Position numbers and translations under genes: made by a program. The notes beneath the pieces are model-generated. The model searched no databases and was not told where the DNA came from. It was given only the letters and a program-made list of their open reading frames with translations. Of a stretch of 42,736 nucleotides of DNA, positions 8,066 through 16,700 are shown piece after piece; position 1 is the stretch's first letter; every line of letters starts with the position of its first letter. Location of the stretch: positions 1-42,736 of the forward strand of contig SBBM01000040.1 of NCBI GenBank assembly GCA_005239725.1, given 5' to 3'. This DNA is from Planctomycetales bacterium. GTDB lineage: Bacteria; Omnitrophota; Gorgyraeia; Gygaellales; Profunditerraquicolaceae.

Positions 8066-9306
8066 GGGGTCTTGCGATTAGCAATAAGGTTTATTGCGCC
8101 AAGGACGGTGATGATGGCCCCTGCGCTGGTCAGTATTGCGATAGGGGCAAATCTTATTGCCAACAGACTGGTTATAAACATAAACAATATAAAACCTAAA
8201 TGCATCACAATCTCCAGGGAGCTAAAGATTTTGCCCATCATATGGTTTGCGCTCACGTTGTGTATAATGGTATTTGTGGCAATCATAATCGGGGCGATAG
8301 ACAGCCCCAATATGAAAGAAAGGGCTGCCGCAACAGGCAGATACGGGTATTTATTTATGCCAAACGCAAAAACAATGAGCATTATACCACTTAATATCAA
8401 AGATACAAATATTATTTTGTAATGGGAGAGGCGCTGGCCAAAGCGGCCGTAAACAAGCGAGCCCGTAAAAAGGCCTATACCTAAGAACATAATCAGAAGG
8501 CCCAGGTCTTTGGTCGCGGAATGAAGCGTTTTCTGGACGAAGACAATTGATACCACATATACCGAGCCAAGGGCCGCCCACAATGCAAAGAGTATAAGGG
8601 CGGTGAATTTAACTTTCTTTTCTTTTAAGCAATACAGGACACCTTCTTTTACTTCCTGGAATAGTGATTTCTGTATTACTTCGGCAACCTCTTTGCTTAC
8701 GCTTTTAAATGTCATGACCACGGAAGATTTCTTGGCGATAAGAAAAATTAAACTCCCGGAGATAAAAAAGCTTAGCGCGTCCAGGTAAAATCCGCTTCTT
8801 GCGCCCAACCACTCTACGATTAACCCGCTTATGCCAAAGCCCAATACCGCGGCAACCATACCGGTAGTATTAACCAGGGAGTTGGCTATTAATAAGTCAT
8901 TTTTTTTCACCAAATCAGGTATTATCGCCAATTTTGCCGGTACAAAAAACCTGCTGACAGAGAATACGACAAATATAATAAGATATATTGCCCCTAAGTG
9001 TTTGCTGTAAAACAGGAATAGAGGTATTAGTAATACCAGGAGCGCGCGTATAAGGTCGCAGCCATACATTGTGCGTCGTCTGTCCCAGCGGTCTACATAC
9101 GCGCCGGCAATTGGCCCGATTATAAATACGGGTATTATGGTAAAAGAGAGTATTTTGGCAATTTCCATAGTTGAGCCCGGCGCCCTGGAATAGACGAAAC
9201 CGATAAGCGCCATCTGGTCAAGCCTGTCTCCTAACTGGGAAATAATCTGGCCCACCCAGAGGAGAAAAAAGTCGCGGTTTTTTAAGATCTGGGCAAATTT
9301 AGCCAT
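8053..9306 (-). CDS. MFS transporter, DHA3-like exporter
   Basis: Twelve-helix permease of 417 residues in the major facilitator superfamily. The segment GPIAGAYVDRWDRRRTM is the MFS loop 2-3 motif (G-x-x-x-D-R-x-x-R-R). The overall pattern resembles the DHA3 group that includes EntS-like and macrolide exporters; the substrate cannot be told. The frame stays open to 9477, but that stretch crosses a hairpin-rich tRNA-derived region with unnatural protein sequence, so the ATG at 9306 just before the first helix is preferred. No ribosome-binding site is apparent. It overlaps rnfC by 13 nt and heads that unit; a functional link to Rnf is not obvious. Confidence 0.82.
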   Translation of the reverse strand: MAKFAQILKNRDFFLLWVGQIISQLGDRLDQMALIGFVYSRAPGSTMEIAKILSFTIIPVFIIGPIAGAYVDRWDRRRTMYGCDLIRALLVLLIPLFLFYSKHLGAIYLIIFVVFSVSRFFVPAKLAIIPDLVKKNDLLIANSLVNTTGMVAAVLGFGISGLIVEWLGARSGFYLDALSFFISGSLIFLIAKKSSVVMTFKSVSKEVAEVIQKSLFQEVKEGVLYCLKEKKVKFTALILFALWAALGSVYVVSIVFVQKTLHSATKDLGLLIMFLGIGLFTGSLVYGRFGQRLSHYKIIFVSLILSGIMLIVFAFGINKYPYLPVAAALSFILGLSIAPIMIATNTIIHNVSANHMMGKIFSSLEIVMHLGFILFMFITSLLAIRFAPIAILTSAGAIITVLGAINLIANRKTPWLD

Positions 9307-9338
9307 CGCGAAATTGTGCGCCCACTTGGGTCCTCGTT

Positions 9339-9370
9339 TAAGCCGGCGAGAGGAATCGAACCTCCGACCC
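9339..9370 (-). repeat. Duplicated 3' end of tRNA-Thr (5'-truncated tRNA copy)
   Basis: A 32-bp stretch is identical to 9508-9539, the T-arm and 3' acceptor strand of the tRNA-Thr gene plus a few flanking bases, in the same orientation 169 bp away. No 5' half that could fold into a tRNA precedes it. This is the pattern left by site-specific integration or recombination at a tRNA 3' end, or by a local duplication. Confidence 0.85.
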
Positions 9371-9507
9371 TCGCGCCTCGCTCCGCTCGTCGCTCTCCAA
9401 AGGGGCTCTGCCCCTATGGCGTCCCGACAAGAATCGTCGGGACTGTTACCCCGAAAACATGGGGGAAATTCCCCCATACCCCCTTGTTTCGTCGGTTCGC
9501 TTTATAA
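9371..9507. other. Hairpin-rich segment between the two tRNA 3' ends
   Basis: The 137 bp between the tRNA copies hold three clean inverted repeats. AGGGGC/GCCCCT is at 9401-9415. A perfect 8-bp stem GTCCCGAC/GTCGGGAC is at 9421-9443. ATGGGGGAA/TTCCCCCAT is at 9459-9477. No credible protein is encoded, although frames stay open across it. It could be a non-autonomous element, a processing region of a tRNA-mRNA transcript, or recombination debris. Confidence 0.6.
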
Positions 9508-9509
9508 TA

Positions 9510-9582
9510 AGCCGGCGAGAGGAATCGAACCTCCGACCCACGATTTACGAAACCGTTGCTCTGCCTGCTGAGCTACGCCGGC
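9510..9582 (-). tRNA. tRNA-Thr (anticodon CGT)
   Basis: Read on the minus strand it folds fully: a 7-bp acceptor stem GCCGGCG/CGCCGGC, D-stem GCTC/GAGC, an anticodon stem ACGGT/ATCGT with one G-T pair, loop TTCGTAA (anticodon CGT, reads ACG), variable loop GGGTC, and T-stem GGAGG/CCTCT with TTCGATT. The 3' CCA is not encoded. Length is 73 nt with discriminator U. It lies upstream of the MFS-rnf-purN genes on the same strand, so co-transcription is possible. Confidence 0.95.
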
Positions 9583-9683
9583 GTCACTCGCTACAGATTA
9601 TTCATTACTTGCAAGTAAACTAATTGCGCTTAGCGGTGTATCTATTACTTATCTTAGGAATCTATTAACGTTCGTTCATTAAG

Positions 9684-9702
9684 AGGGGGCTTGCCCCCTT
9701 TT
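9684..9702. terminator. GC-rich hairpin with short T run
   Basis: AGGGGGC/GCCCCCT with a 2-nt loop is followed by TTTT. It has terminator shape on the plus strand, but no plus-strand gene lies upstream. It sits in the divergent 9583-9996 gap between tRNA-Thr and the ROK gene. It may be a repeat or insulate the ROK promoter. Confidence 0.4.
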
Positions 9703-9751
9703 AATATTCTCCCCCAGACGTGTGGGACATCACTTTTTTCCCATCCCCTTG

Positions 9752-9819
9752 ATGTTTTTGAAAATCTATAATCTTTAATAAATTTTTATCCGCCTTTGGC
9801 GGATAACTTTCAAAAACAT
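9752..9819. repeat. Nested inverted repeat in the tRNA-ROK gap
   Basis: Outer arms ATGTTTTTGAAA (9752-9763) and TTTCAAAAACAT (9808-9819) are perfect 12-bp complements. Just inside the right arm, TTATCCGCC/GGCGGATAA (9786-9806) forms a perfect 9-bp stem with a TTT loop. The rest of the 414-bp gap holds only the hairpin at 9684 and the ROK promoter; I see no gene in it. Confidence 0.65.
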
Positions 9820-9920
9820 GTTGTTCGCTGCTAATCACCACATAATTATAACAATTTCTATATAATAGTCAACCTTAACCTCTGTTTGACCTGCCTTCTG
9901 CTGTAGGTTATTAAAAATAC

Positions 9921-9949
9921 TTGACTTATAACACTATTATTGATACTAT
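9921..9949 (+). promoter_or_regulatory. Sigma70-type promoter of the ROK gene
   Basis: TTGACT (9921-9926), a 17-bp spacer, then TACTAT (9944-9949). Transcription would start near 9956, 40 nt before the ATG. A purine-rich GGAGAAAGG (9979-9987 region) serves as ribosome-binding site. Confidence 0.6.
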
Positions 9950-9996
9950 AAAGAAAAACTATTTTCTTCAATGCCACGGAGAAAGGTAATGTTGCG

Positions 9997-11232
9997 ATGG
10001 AAACGGTAAAATTCCAGAGGGGAAATCTTAGCGAAAAAGAAAGGCGCAATATTGATATCCTGGAGATCTTGAGAAGGCGCGGTCCCATCAGCCGCCCGGA
10101 CATTTCCCAGGAGTTGGGCATAAACGTCGTAACCATTTCCAATTATATTGACGATTTCATAAAACATAATCTGGTGCAGGAAAAGGAGCTCGATGTTTCC
10201 GAGGGGGGCAGGAGGCCTGTGCTTCTGGATTTAAACCCCCGGGGGGGCTACATTATCGGCGTGGGCCTGAATTTGATGAATATGGTGGGGGTCCTGGTTG
10301 ACTTGAAAGGCAATATCATCACCAAGACCCAGATTGCCCGGCCGCGCTCATCAGTCAAAGATATTGCGGAGTCCTTGTTGGAGATTATTCGTGAAATACT
10401 CAGGCGTTCCAAGGAATACGCCGTAAACATAAAGGGCATAGGCGTGGGGATAGCCGGGCTTGTCAATAAAAATGACGGCTCCATACATTGGCCCCAGAAG
10501 ATGGACCACTATTATACTTATGCCTCGGTTGACCTGCCGCTTAGAGACTTAATCGAAAGGGAATTTAACCTGCCGGCGTTGATTGAGAATGACGCCACAA
10601 GCGCCTGTTTCGGCGAATATTGGCTGGGCATGGGGAGCGGTTACAAAAATCTTATATATATGTTTTCGGGCGTCGGCTGCGGGATAATAATTGACGGCAA
10701 AGTCTATACGGGGTCTCAGGGGTATGCCGGAGAAGTTTCGGTTTATAATTACAAAGAACAGGATTTATTCAGCTGCGCTCCCGGCAACGATTGTTTCATA
10801 AAGCGCTGGGAAATAGATTTGGGCATAATCGAAGATGTAAAAACGATGCTGGCAAAGGATAAAGAAAATGCCGAGAAATTCTTTAAACTGACGTCGTCCA
10901 GGATAAACAATGTTGATTTAAAAAGCGTTTTTATCGCAAACCGCACAGGCAACGCAATCGCAGGCGCGGCACTTAGCGCTGCGGCAAAGAGGTTGGGTAT
11001 AAAAATTGCCTTCCTTGTTAATTTACTAAACCCGGAAACAGTTGTAATAGGCGGCGGCCTTGAAGAAGCAGGGGACGATTTCTTAAATAAGGTTACGCAG
11101 TCCGTTAAAGACTGGGCCTTCAGGGAGATAACCGAAGACTTAAAAATTTCTTATTCGCAATTAAGAGAAAATGCTGTAGCTTTGGGAGTTGCAAGCCTTG
11201 TTATGCAGAGGGTATTTGCACAATTGGGCTAA
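9997..11232 (+). CDS. ROK-family transcriptional regulator
   Basis: Sugar-responsive regulator of the ROK type (NagC/Mlc/XylR relatives). An N-terminal winged helix-turn-helix (about 18-75, with ISRPDISQELGINVVTISNY at 31-50) is joined to an ASKHA sugar-kinase-like domain. IENDA (196-200) holds the Asp equivalent to the sugar-contacting/catalytic residue, and GVGCG (225-229) is the phosphate-type loop. The usual ROK zinc site (His followed by a C-x-C-G-x-x-G-C group) is degraded: Ser248 replaces the His and only Cys260 and Cys266 remain. 411 residues. It is followed on the same strand by a coiled-coil protein and a LacI-type regulator. Confidence 0.9.
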   Translation: METVKFQRGNLSEKERRNIDILEILRRRGPISRPDISQELGINVVTISNYIDDFIKHNLVQEKELDVSEGGRRPVLLDLNPRGGYIIGVGLNLMNMVGVLVDLKGNIITKTQIARPRSSVKDIAESLLEIIREILRRSKEYAVNIKGIGVGIAGLVNKNDGSIHWPQKMDHYYTYASVDLPLRDLIEREFNLPALIENDATSACFGEYWLGMGSGYKNLIYMFSGVGCGIIIDGKVYTGSQGYAGEVSVYNYKEQDLFSCAPGNDCFIKRWEIDLGIIEDVKTMLAKDKENAEKFFKLTSSRINNVDLKSVFIANRTGNAIAGAALSAAAKRLGIKIAFLVNLLNPETVVIGGGLEEAGDDFLNKVTQSVKDWAFREITEDLKISYSQLRENAVALGVASLVMQRVFAQLG

Positions 11233-11234
11233 GC

Positions 11235-11326
11235 CCCGCCTGCGGCGGGATTTCGCACAGCAGTGCGCACTTGCCAATCCGATATGGCAAGGTGCTGCTA
11301 AATAAAAACTTAAGGTGCTCAAGGAG
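11235..11326 (+). promoter_or_regulatory. Leader with hairpin and strong ribosome-binding site
   Basis: Directly after the ROK stop, CCCGCC/GGCGGG (11235-11249, loop TGC) forms a hairpin followed by ATTT. Further on come AAATAAAAA, GTGCTC (11315-11320) and AAGGAGG (11321-11327 region), which sets the start of the next gene at 11332. The same order of pieces recurs before the YHS gene at 41096-41150. Confidence 0.5.
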
Positions 11327-11331
11327 GCGGC

Positions 11332-12510
11332 ATGGATATCCAGAAAATCCAGATGGATAAAAGGAAAATTATCATAATAGGTCTGGGCGCGATAGCGCTC
11401 ATTTTCTTTCTGATTAGTTTGCAGGCCCAGAGCGCAAAGCAGTCTTTGGAGCAGGAAAGGGATGAGCTGAAAAAAGAAAACATTGCCTTATCCCAGAAAA
11501 TGGACGAGGCCGTTGAGAATAGTAAACGGCTGGAGAATAAAGTGGCTTCATTAAATAAAGATTTGGAGCGGGTTTCCCGGGAGAGGGAAGATATCCAGAA
11601 AAAATATGATATGGCCAACCGGGAAAGAGATATGCTTATAGAGAAGTTAAGGGAACGGCCGGCAGCCCCTGCACCCGTTGTCCGCCCGGAAACCCCTGCC
11701 CCTTCGGTACAAGCCGCTACTTCGGCAGTAACCGATAGCTATTGGGGCGGGATCTTGAAGGCAAAAACTGACCTGGAATTACAGTTGCAGAGCATACGCA
11801 CAGAATTAAAAAGCGCGCAGCTAAACAACGAACAGCTCCAGCGGGAGAAAAGCACTTTAGAGCTGGAGATAGGCAATTTGACCCGCCAGAATACGGATTT
11901 AAAGAAAGACTTTGAATACAACCAGAAAATAATGGATAGTCTGACTCAGGAGTTAGTCAGGGAAAAGAACGACAAGTTTGATATTCAAAACCGGTTTAAG
12001 GCGCTTAAGAATGAAAACCAGGTTTTCCGCAGGCAATTAAAGAGTCTAAGCGAGCGCAAGGTCAACCTGGAAAAGAAACTGGCGAAGTTACAGACAAAGA
12101 ATACCGAATTGGAAAGCAGCCTTGCCAGGACCCAGACATTTGTAAAAGAAAAAATGCTCCAGATGGATAAGCTGCAACAGCAGCTGGAAACCGGCGGCGA
12201 AGGGCAAGTGCTGGAAGAGAAAAAAGAATCGGTAGAATTGTCCCCGATAGTCGTGCGGCCGAAGAAAGAAATTTCCCCGGCGGCAGCAGGGAACCTTTCA
12301 GGAAAAATCATATTGGTAAATAAGGAGAGCAATTTTGTGATTATAGATTTAGGAGAAGAGTCGGGAATAAGAGTAGGCGATACCTTTGAGGTATATAGAG
12401 GTACAGAGGCAATCGCCAATATAGAAGCCATCCAGATCCGCAAGAACATCTCGGCTTGCGATATCAGGAAAGAAACCACCCCCATAAAACCCGGTGACGT
12501 GGTAAAGTAA
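11332..12510 (+). CDS. Single-pass membrane coiled-coil protein
   Basis: Not a family I can name. It has one N-terminal membrane helix (about 12-32), a heptad-rich coiled coil (35-108), a Pro/Ala linker (109-130) and a second long coiled coil (145-287). The C-terminal globular domain (about 322-392) has the pattern GKIILVNKESNFVIIDLG...GIRVGDTFEVYRG. That pattern is shared by small beta domains at the end of many envelope coiled-coil proteins (FlgT-C-like). A role in the cell envelope or in bridging to the periplasm is plausible. It lies 7 nt before the LacI-type gene, so the two are probably co-transcribed. Confidence 0.75.
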   Translation: MDIQKIQMDKRKIIIIGLGAIALIFFLISLQAQSAKQSLEQERDELKKENIALSQKMDEAVENSKRLENKVASLNKDLERVSREREDIQKKYDMANRERDMLIEKLRERPAAPAPVVRPETPAPSVQAATSAVTDSYWGGILKAKTDLELQLQSIRTELKSAQLNNEQLQREKSTLELEIGNLTRQNTDLKKDFEYNQKIMDSLTQELVREKNDKFDIQNRFKALKNENQVFRRQLKSLSERKVNLEKKLAKLQTKNTELESSLARTQTFVKEKMLQMDKLQQQLETGGEGQVLEEKKESVELSPIVVRPKKEISPAAAGNLSGKIILVNKESNFVIIDLGEESGIRVGDTFEVYRGTEAIANIEAIQIRKNISACDIRKETTPIKPGDVVK

Positions 12511-12517
12511 GGCAGCA

Positions 12518-13543
12518 GTGCATACCAAGAAAAGAGCCCCCAAACAAGTCTCCATAGAGGATGTTGCTCGTGTCTCAGGCGTTTCCATAAGCACGGTCTC
12601 CCGCGTCATAAACAAAAACCCGACAGTTAAAGAAAAACACCGCGTCAAGGTAATGGAAGCGGTTAGGCAGTTAAAATTCCAGCCTTCTGTTTCTGCCCAG
12701 CGTTTAGCTACCGGCAAAAGCAACGTTGTAGCTTTAGTTATTCCCCGGTATGAAGGCATATTTTATTCTTTTTACGCCCTGGAATTGATACGCGGCATAG
12801 GGACGCTTTGCGCGGTATTAAAGCTGGACTTTCTGCTCCATCTTACAGATGCCCGCACCCCTCTTAATCTGAGGGGGGTGGGAGGGATAATCTTTGCGGA
12901 TATCATCGGCAACCGCCAGCAATTAGAAGAGGCCATAAATTCCAATATCTCCACGGTGGTGATTAACAATTACGTGGAAGACCTGCCGGTCACCTGTATT
13001 TCCATAGACAATACGGGTGGCGCAGAAGCGGCAGTTAATTATCTGGTTGGTTTAGGGCACAGGAGAATAGCGCATATAACAGGCGACCTGATAACCCAGG
13101 CAGCAGCCCAGCGTTATGAAGGATATAAGAATGCGCTCAAAAAAAATAATATCCCGCTCGAGGAGGATTACGTGCTGAAGACAGATTATTCCCGCGGGCA
13201 GGCGCGCCAGGCTACAGAAAAGATATTTAAAATGCCTGTGCCTCCCACGGCGGTGTTTGTGGCCTCGGATTCCATGGCCCTTGAAGTAATGGCAGTGGCA
13301 AAGGAACAGGGTAAGAGCCTTCCTGCGGATTTATCGGTCGTGGGTTTCGATGATAATCCCTCCGGACTTTACGGCCCTGTAGCCCTTACCACCGTCAGGC
13401 AGCCCTTGATTAAAATGGCGCAGGAGAGCGTTAAGAAATTAAACCTCATAATGACTAAAAAGAAGGTCAAGCCGGAAAAGATCGTCCTTCCGACAGAGAT
13501 GGTGATTAGAGAGTCTTGCCAGGCCCCCAGAACAACCAGCTAG
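12518..13543 (+). CDS. LacI-family transcriptional regulator
   Basis: N-terminal LacI helix-turn-helix (about 10-60) with SIEDVARVSGVSISTVSRVI, followed by a periplasmic-binding-protein-like sensor domain with GYKNAL and FVASDSMALEVM stretches. 341 residues, standard length. The start is a GTG with AAGG six bases upstream; the first helix of the HTH begins ten codons in, so no upstream start is needed. The ligand is unknown. Downstream genes are nrdJ under its own promoters, so the target is not clear from context; the ROK neighbour hints at carbohydrate control. Confidence 0.9.
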   Translation: MHTKKRAPKQVSIEDVARVSGVSISTVSRVINKNPTVKEKHRVKVMEAVRQLKFQPSVSAQRLATGKSNVVALVIPRYEGIFYSFYALELIRGIGTLCAVLKLDFLLHLTDARTPLNLRGVGGIIFADIIGNRQQLEEAINSNISTVVINNYVEDLPVTCISIDNTGGAEAAVNYLVGLGHRRIAHITGDLITQAAAQRYEGYKNALKKNNIPLEEDYVLKTDYSRGQARQATEKIFKMPVPPTAVFVASDSMALEVMAVAKEQGKSLPADLSVVGFDDNPSGLYGPVALTTVRQPLIKMAQESVKKLNLIMTKKKVKPEKIVLPTEMVIRESCQAPRTTS

Positions 13544-13603
13544 TTTAGTCACAATTTATTGTATGTTTTTACCTATTGAGATACCATATGTTGTATTTTT
13601 TTC

Positions 13604-13632
13604 TTGACCCCACCTTTCATTAATGGTATAAT
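13604..13632 (+). promoter_or_regulatory. Promoter P1 of nrdJ
   Basis: TTGACC (13604-13609), a 17-bp spacer and a perfect TATAAT (13627-13632). Just upstream, ATACCATATGTTGTAT (13581-13596) is a partial palindrome that could be an operator; it does not clearly match an NrdR box. Confidence 0.75.
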
Positions 13633-13654
13633 TCGCTCTTAATGAAGGGCGGGG

Positions 13655-13682
13655 TTGACAGGCAATTTGCGGGTGGTATACT
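13655..13682 (+). promoter_or_regulatory. Promoter P2 of nrdJ
   Basis: A second set of boxes: TTGACA (13655-13660), a 16-bp spacer and TATACT (13677-13682), about 50 nt before the ATG. Two tandem near-consensus promoters suggest strong or dual control of ribonucleotide reductase. GGAGG at about 13725-13731 is the ribosome-binding site. Confidence 0.7.
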
Positions 13683-13735
13683 TATTTTTCAGGTGTGGCA
13701 CCAGTCTTAATCTTAATTTATAGGCGGAGGAAAAA

Positions 13736-16700
13736 ATGGAATTAAAGCTTTCGGAAAATGCCATAACGGTTTTAGAGCGCAGATACTTAAAAAGGGACCA
13801 GGGGGGAAAGGTTATCGAGGGGCCGCGGGAGATGTTTCGCCGTGTGGCAAAAGCCATAGCGATAGCGGACAGAGATTACGGAAAAACCGAAGAGGAGGTT
13901 TCTAAATTAGCCGAGGCGTTTTATAATTCCATGGCCAGCCTGGAATTCCTTCCGAATTCGCCCTGCCTTATGAATGCCGGCAGGGAATTGGGGCAGTTAA
14001 GCGCCTGTTTTACCCTTCCTATAAATGATTCAATGGAATCAATTTTTGAGACCCTCAAGGCAACGGCGATGATCCATAAGTCCGGAGGAGGGACGGGGTT
14101 TTCTTTTTCCCGCTTGAGGCCGAAGAGTTCCGTGGTTAGAAGTACCGGAGGAATCGCCTCCGGCCCCGTCTCTTTTATGAAGGTTTACGATGCGGCTACC
14201 GAGGCAGTAAAGCAGGGGGGTACAAGACGCGGGGCTAACATGGGCATATTAAGGATAGACCACCCCGACATCATAGAGTTTATCAAATGTAAAGAGAGCG
14301 ATAATCAGATTTGCAATTTTAATATTTCGGTTGCTATCACCGACGATTTTATGGAGAAATTAAAAGGCGCAGGCGATTACGATTTGATTGACCCTCACAC
14401 AAATAAGCCCGTTAAGCAGATTAATTCCAAAGAGGTATTTGATTTAATTGTCAAGCAGGCGCATAAAAACGGCGAGCCCGGAGTTATATTTATTGATAAA
14501 GTTAACAAAGATAACCCTACGCCGAAATTAGGAAAAATAGAAAGTACCAACCCTTGCGTTATAGGCGAGGCTTTGGTTTCTACGGAAAATGGGCTGATAA
14601 GAATGAGTGAATTAGCCAAAGATTATCCGGGAGGCGGTATAAATATATCTACCGATGACAGGGTTTTGGATGCGCTTTATGGCACGCAAGATTCGGGTAA
14701 CGCCGCTACGCAGACGAGGCAGGGCATAACTTTACGCCCGGTAACAAAAGTTTTTAGTACCGGCATTAAGCCAGTTTTTAAAGTTACCACGGAATCGGGA
14801 TTTGAGCTGGTTGCTACGGCTGATCACCAACTCATGACGCCTAATGGCTGGGTGAAAGTGGAAGATTTAAAGATAGGCGTTGATAAGGTTTTCATTCAGG
14901 CAGGCGCCGGGCAATTCAGCCAAAATTATAGGCTGCCATTTGAAGTTCAAAATGAATATAAAGGGGCGAACGGAAAAACATCAAAGCTTAATTTGCCAAA
15001 GGAATGGTCCAGAGAACTGGGCCAAATTTTAGGTTGGCTTGTCGGCGACGGCTGGCTAAGAGATCAGGATAGGAATTGTCGGGTAGGTTTCACCTTTAGC
15101 CAGGATGATAAGGCCGTTTTTGATTACCTAAAGCCGATTATTAATAATTTCTATGGATATGAAGTCAAGGAGGTATGGCGGGAAAATGATGTTTATCATT
15201 TGTCATATCACAGCAAATGTTTCGTAGAATTTTTTAAGAGGCTTGGCGTGAAGGCTTGGGATTCGGCGGAAAAAGAAGTCCCCGAATCGGTTTATACAGC
15301 TCCGGAAGAAGGCGTAATCGGGTTTTTGCAGGGCCTGTTTACCGCGGATGGGACGGTTAATTATCAAGAAGGCCACTCTTCCTATGTCAGGCTTACTGCG
15401 AAATCTCAAAAGCTTCTTAGGGGTGTCCAGGTTATCTTATTAAACCTGGGGATAAAATCCCGGATATACGATAGAAGCAGGCAAGAGAGGGTATGTTTTA
15501 GTTATACTACAAAATCCGGCGAAGCTAGAAATTACCAAGGCGATGGGGTTTGTTTTGAATTAGAAATCTCCCGGGAAAGCGTTATGCGGTTTTTGGAAAT
15601 AGTCGGCTTTTTATGCGCAAGGCATTCCCAAAAATTAAGCCGGTTTAAAGACAAGGATTATTACTGTGATTCTTTTGAAGAGGAGGTTAAGGGCATAGTG
15701 CCTTGCGGCAGGCAGACGGTATATGATTTAACGGAGCCGGAGACCTTAAGTTTTATCGCTAATGGTTTTATATCTCTGGATTGCGGGGAACAGCCGCTTT
15801 TGCCTTATGAGAGCTGCGATTTAGGCTCCATAAATTTAGCCAGGATGTACAAGAGGGAAAACGGGCGTTATGAGATTGATTGGGAAAAATTAAAAGACAC
15901 CACGCATCTTGCCGTGCATTTCCTGGATAACCTGATCGATGTTAACAAGTTCCCGCTCCCGCAGATAGAGGAGGCTACGAAATTAACACGTAAAATCGGT
16001 TTGGGGATTATGGGCTGGGCAAGCCTCCTTATTCGTTTAAGCATACCTTATGACAGCGATGAAGCAGTAGTCCTGGCAGAAAAGGTAATGTCATTTATTT
16101 TAAATGAGGCAACAAAAAAATCCGAGCGGCTGGCTAAAGAAAGGGGTACTTTCCCGGCTTTTAAAGGAAGTATCTACGATAAAAAGGGTGAATCCCTAAA
16201 AATGCGCAATGCCACTCTCACTACCATTGCGCCGACAGGCACAATCAGTATCATCGCCAGCCCCTGCTCTTCGGGGATTGAGCCTTTGTTTGCCGTTGCT
16301 TATTACCGGAATGTCATGGACAATGATAAATTAATAGAGATTGAGCCGTTATTTGAGGAGATTGCCCTGCAGCGTGGATTTTATACCCGGGAATTAATGA
16401 CTAAGATTGCCGAAAGCGGCTCGCTGCATGGTTTAGGAGAGGTCCCGGATGACGTAAGGAGGGTGTTTGTTACCGCCCATGATATTTCGCCGGAATGGCA
16501 TGTAAAGATGCAAGGCGCATTCCAGAAATATGTGCATAATGCCGTTTCCAAAACCATTAATTTTCCCCATGAGGCCAGCATGGAAGATGTAAGGAAATCT
16601 TACCTTTTGGCATATGATTTGGGCTGTAAGGGCATTACGATTTATCGCGACGGAAGCCGCGAAGAGCAGGTTTTAAATGTCGGCAGTAAAAGCGCTAAAG

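Noticed and set aside
9307-9477. N-terminal extension of the MFS protein and plus-strand ORFs across 9314-9571
   Set aside because: They run through the tRNA copy and hairpins, have unnatural composition, and the MFS family start fits the ATG at 9306.
9339-9507. A second complete tRNA or a long-variable-arm tRNA
   Set aside because: Only the T-arm and 3' acceptor strand are present; no D-arm, anticodon arm or matching 5' acceptor strand could be found upstream on the minus strand.
13581-13596. NrdR box upstream of nrdJ
   Set aside because: The palindrome is imperfect and does not match the known box well; kept only as a possible operator.
13544-13735. Cobalamin riboswitch before the B12-dependent nrdJ
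   Set aside because: The gap is only 192 nt and is filled by two promoters; no B12-box-like segment was seen.
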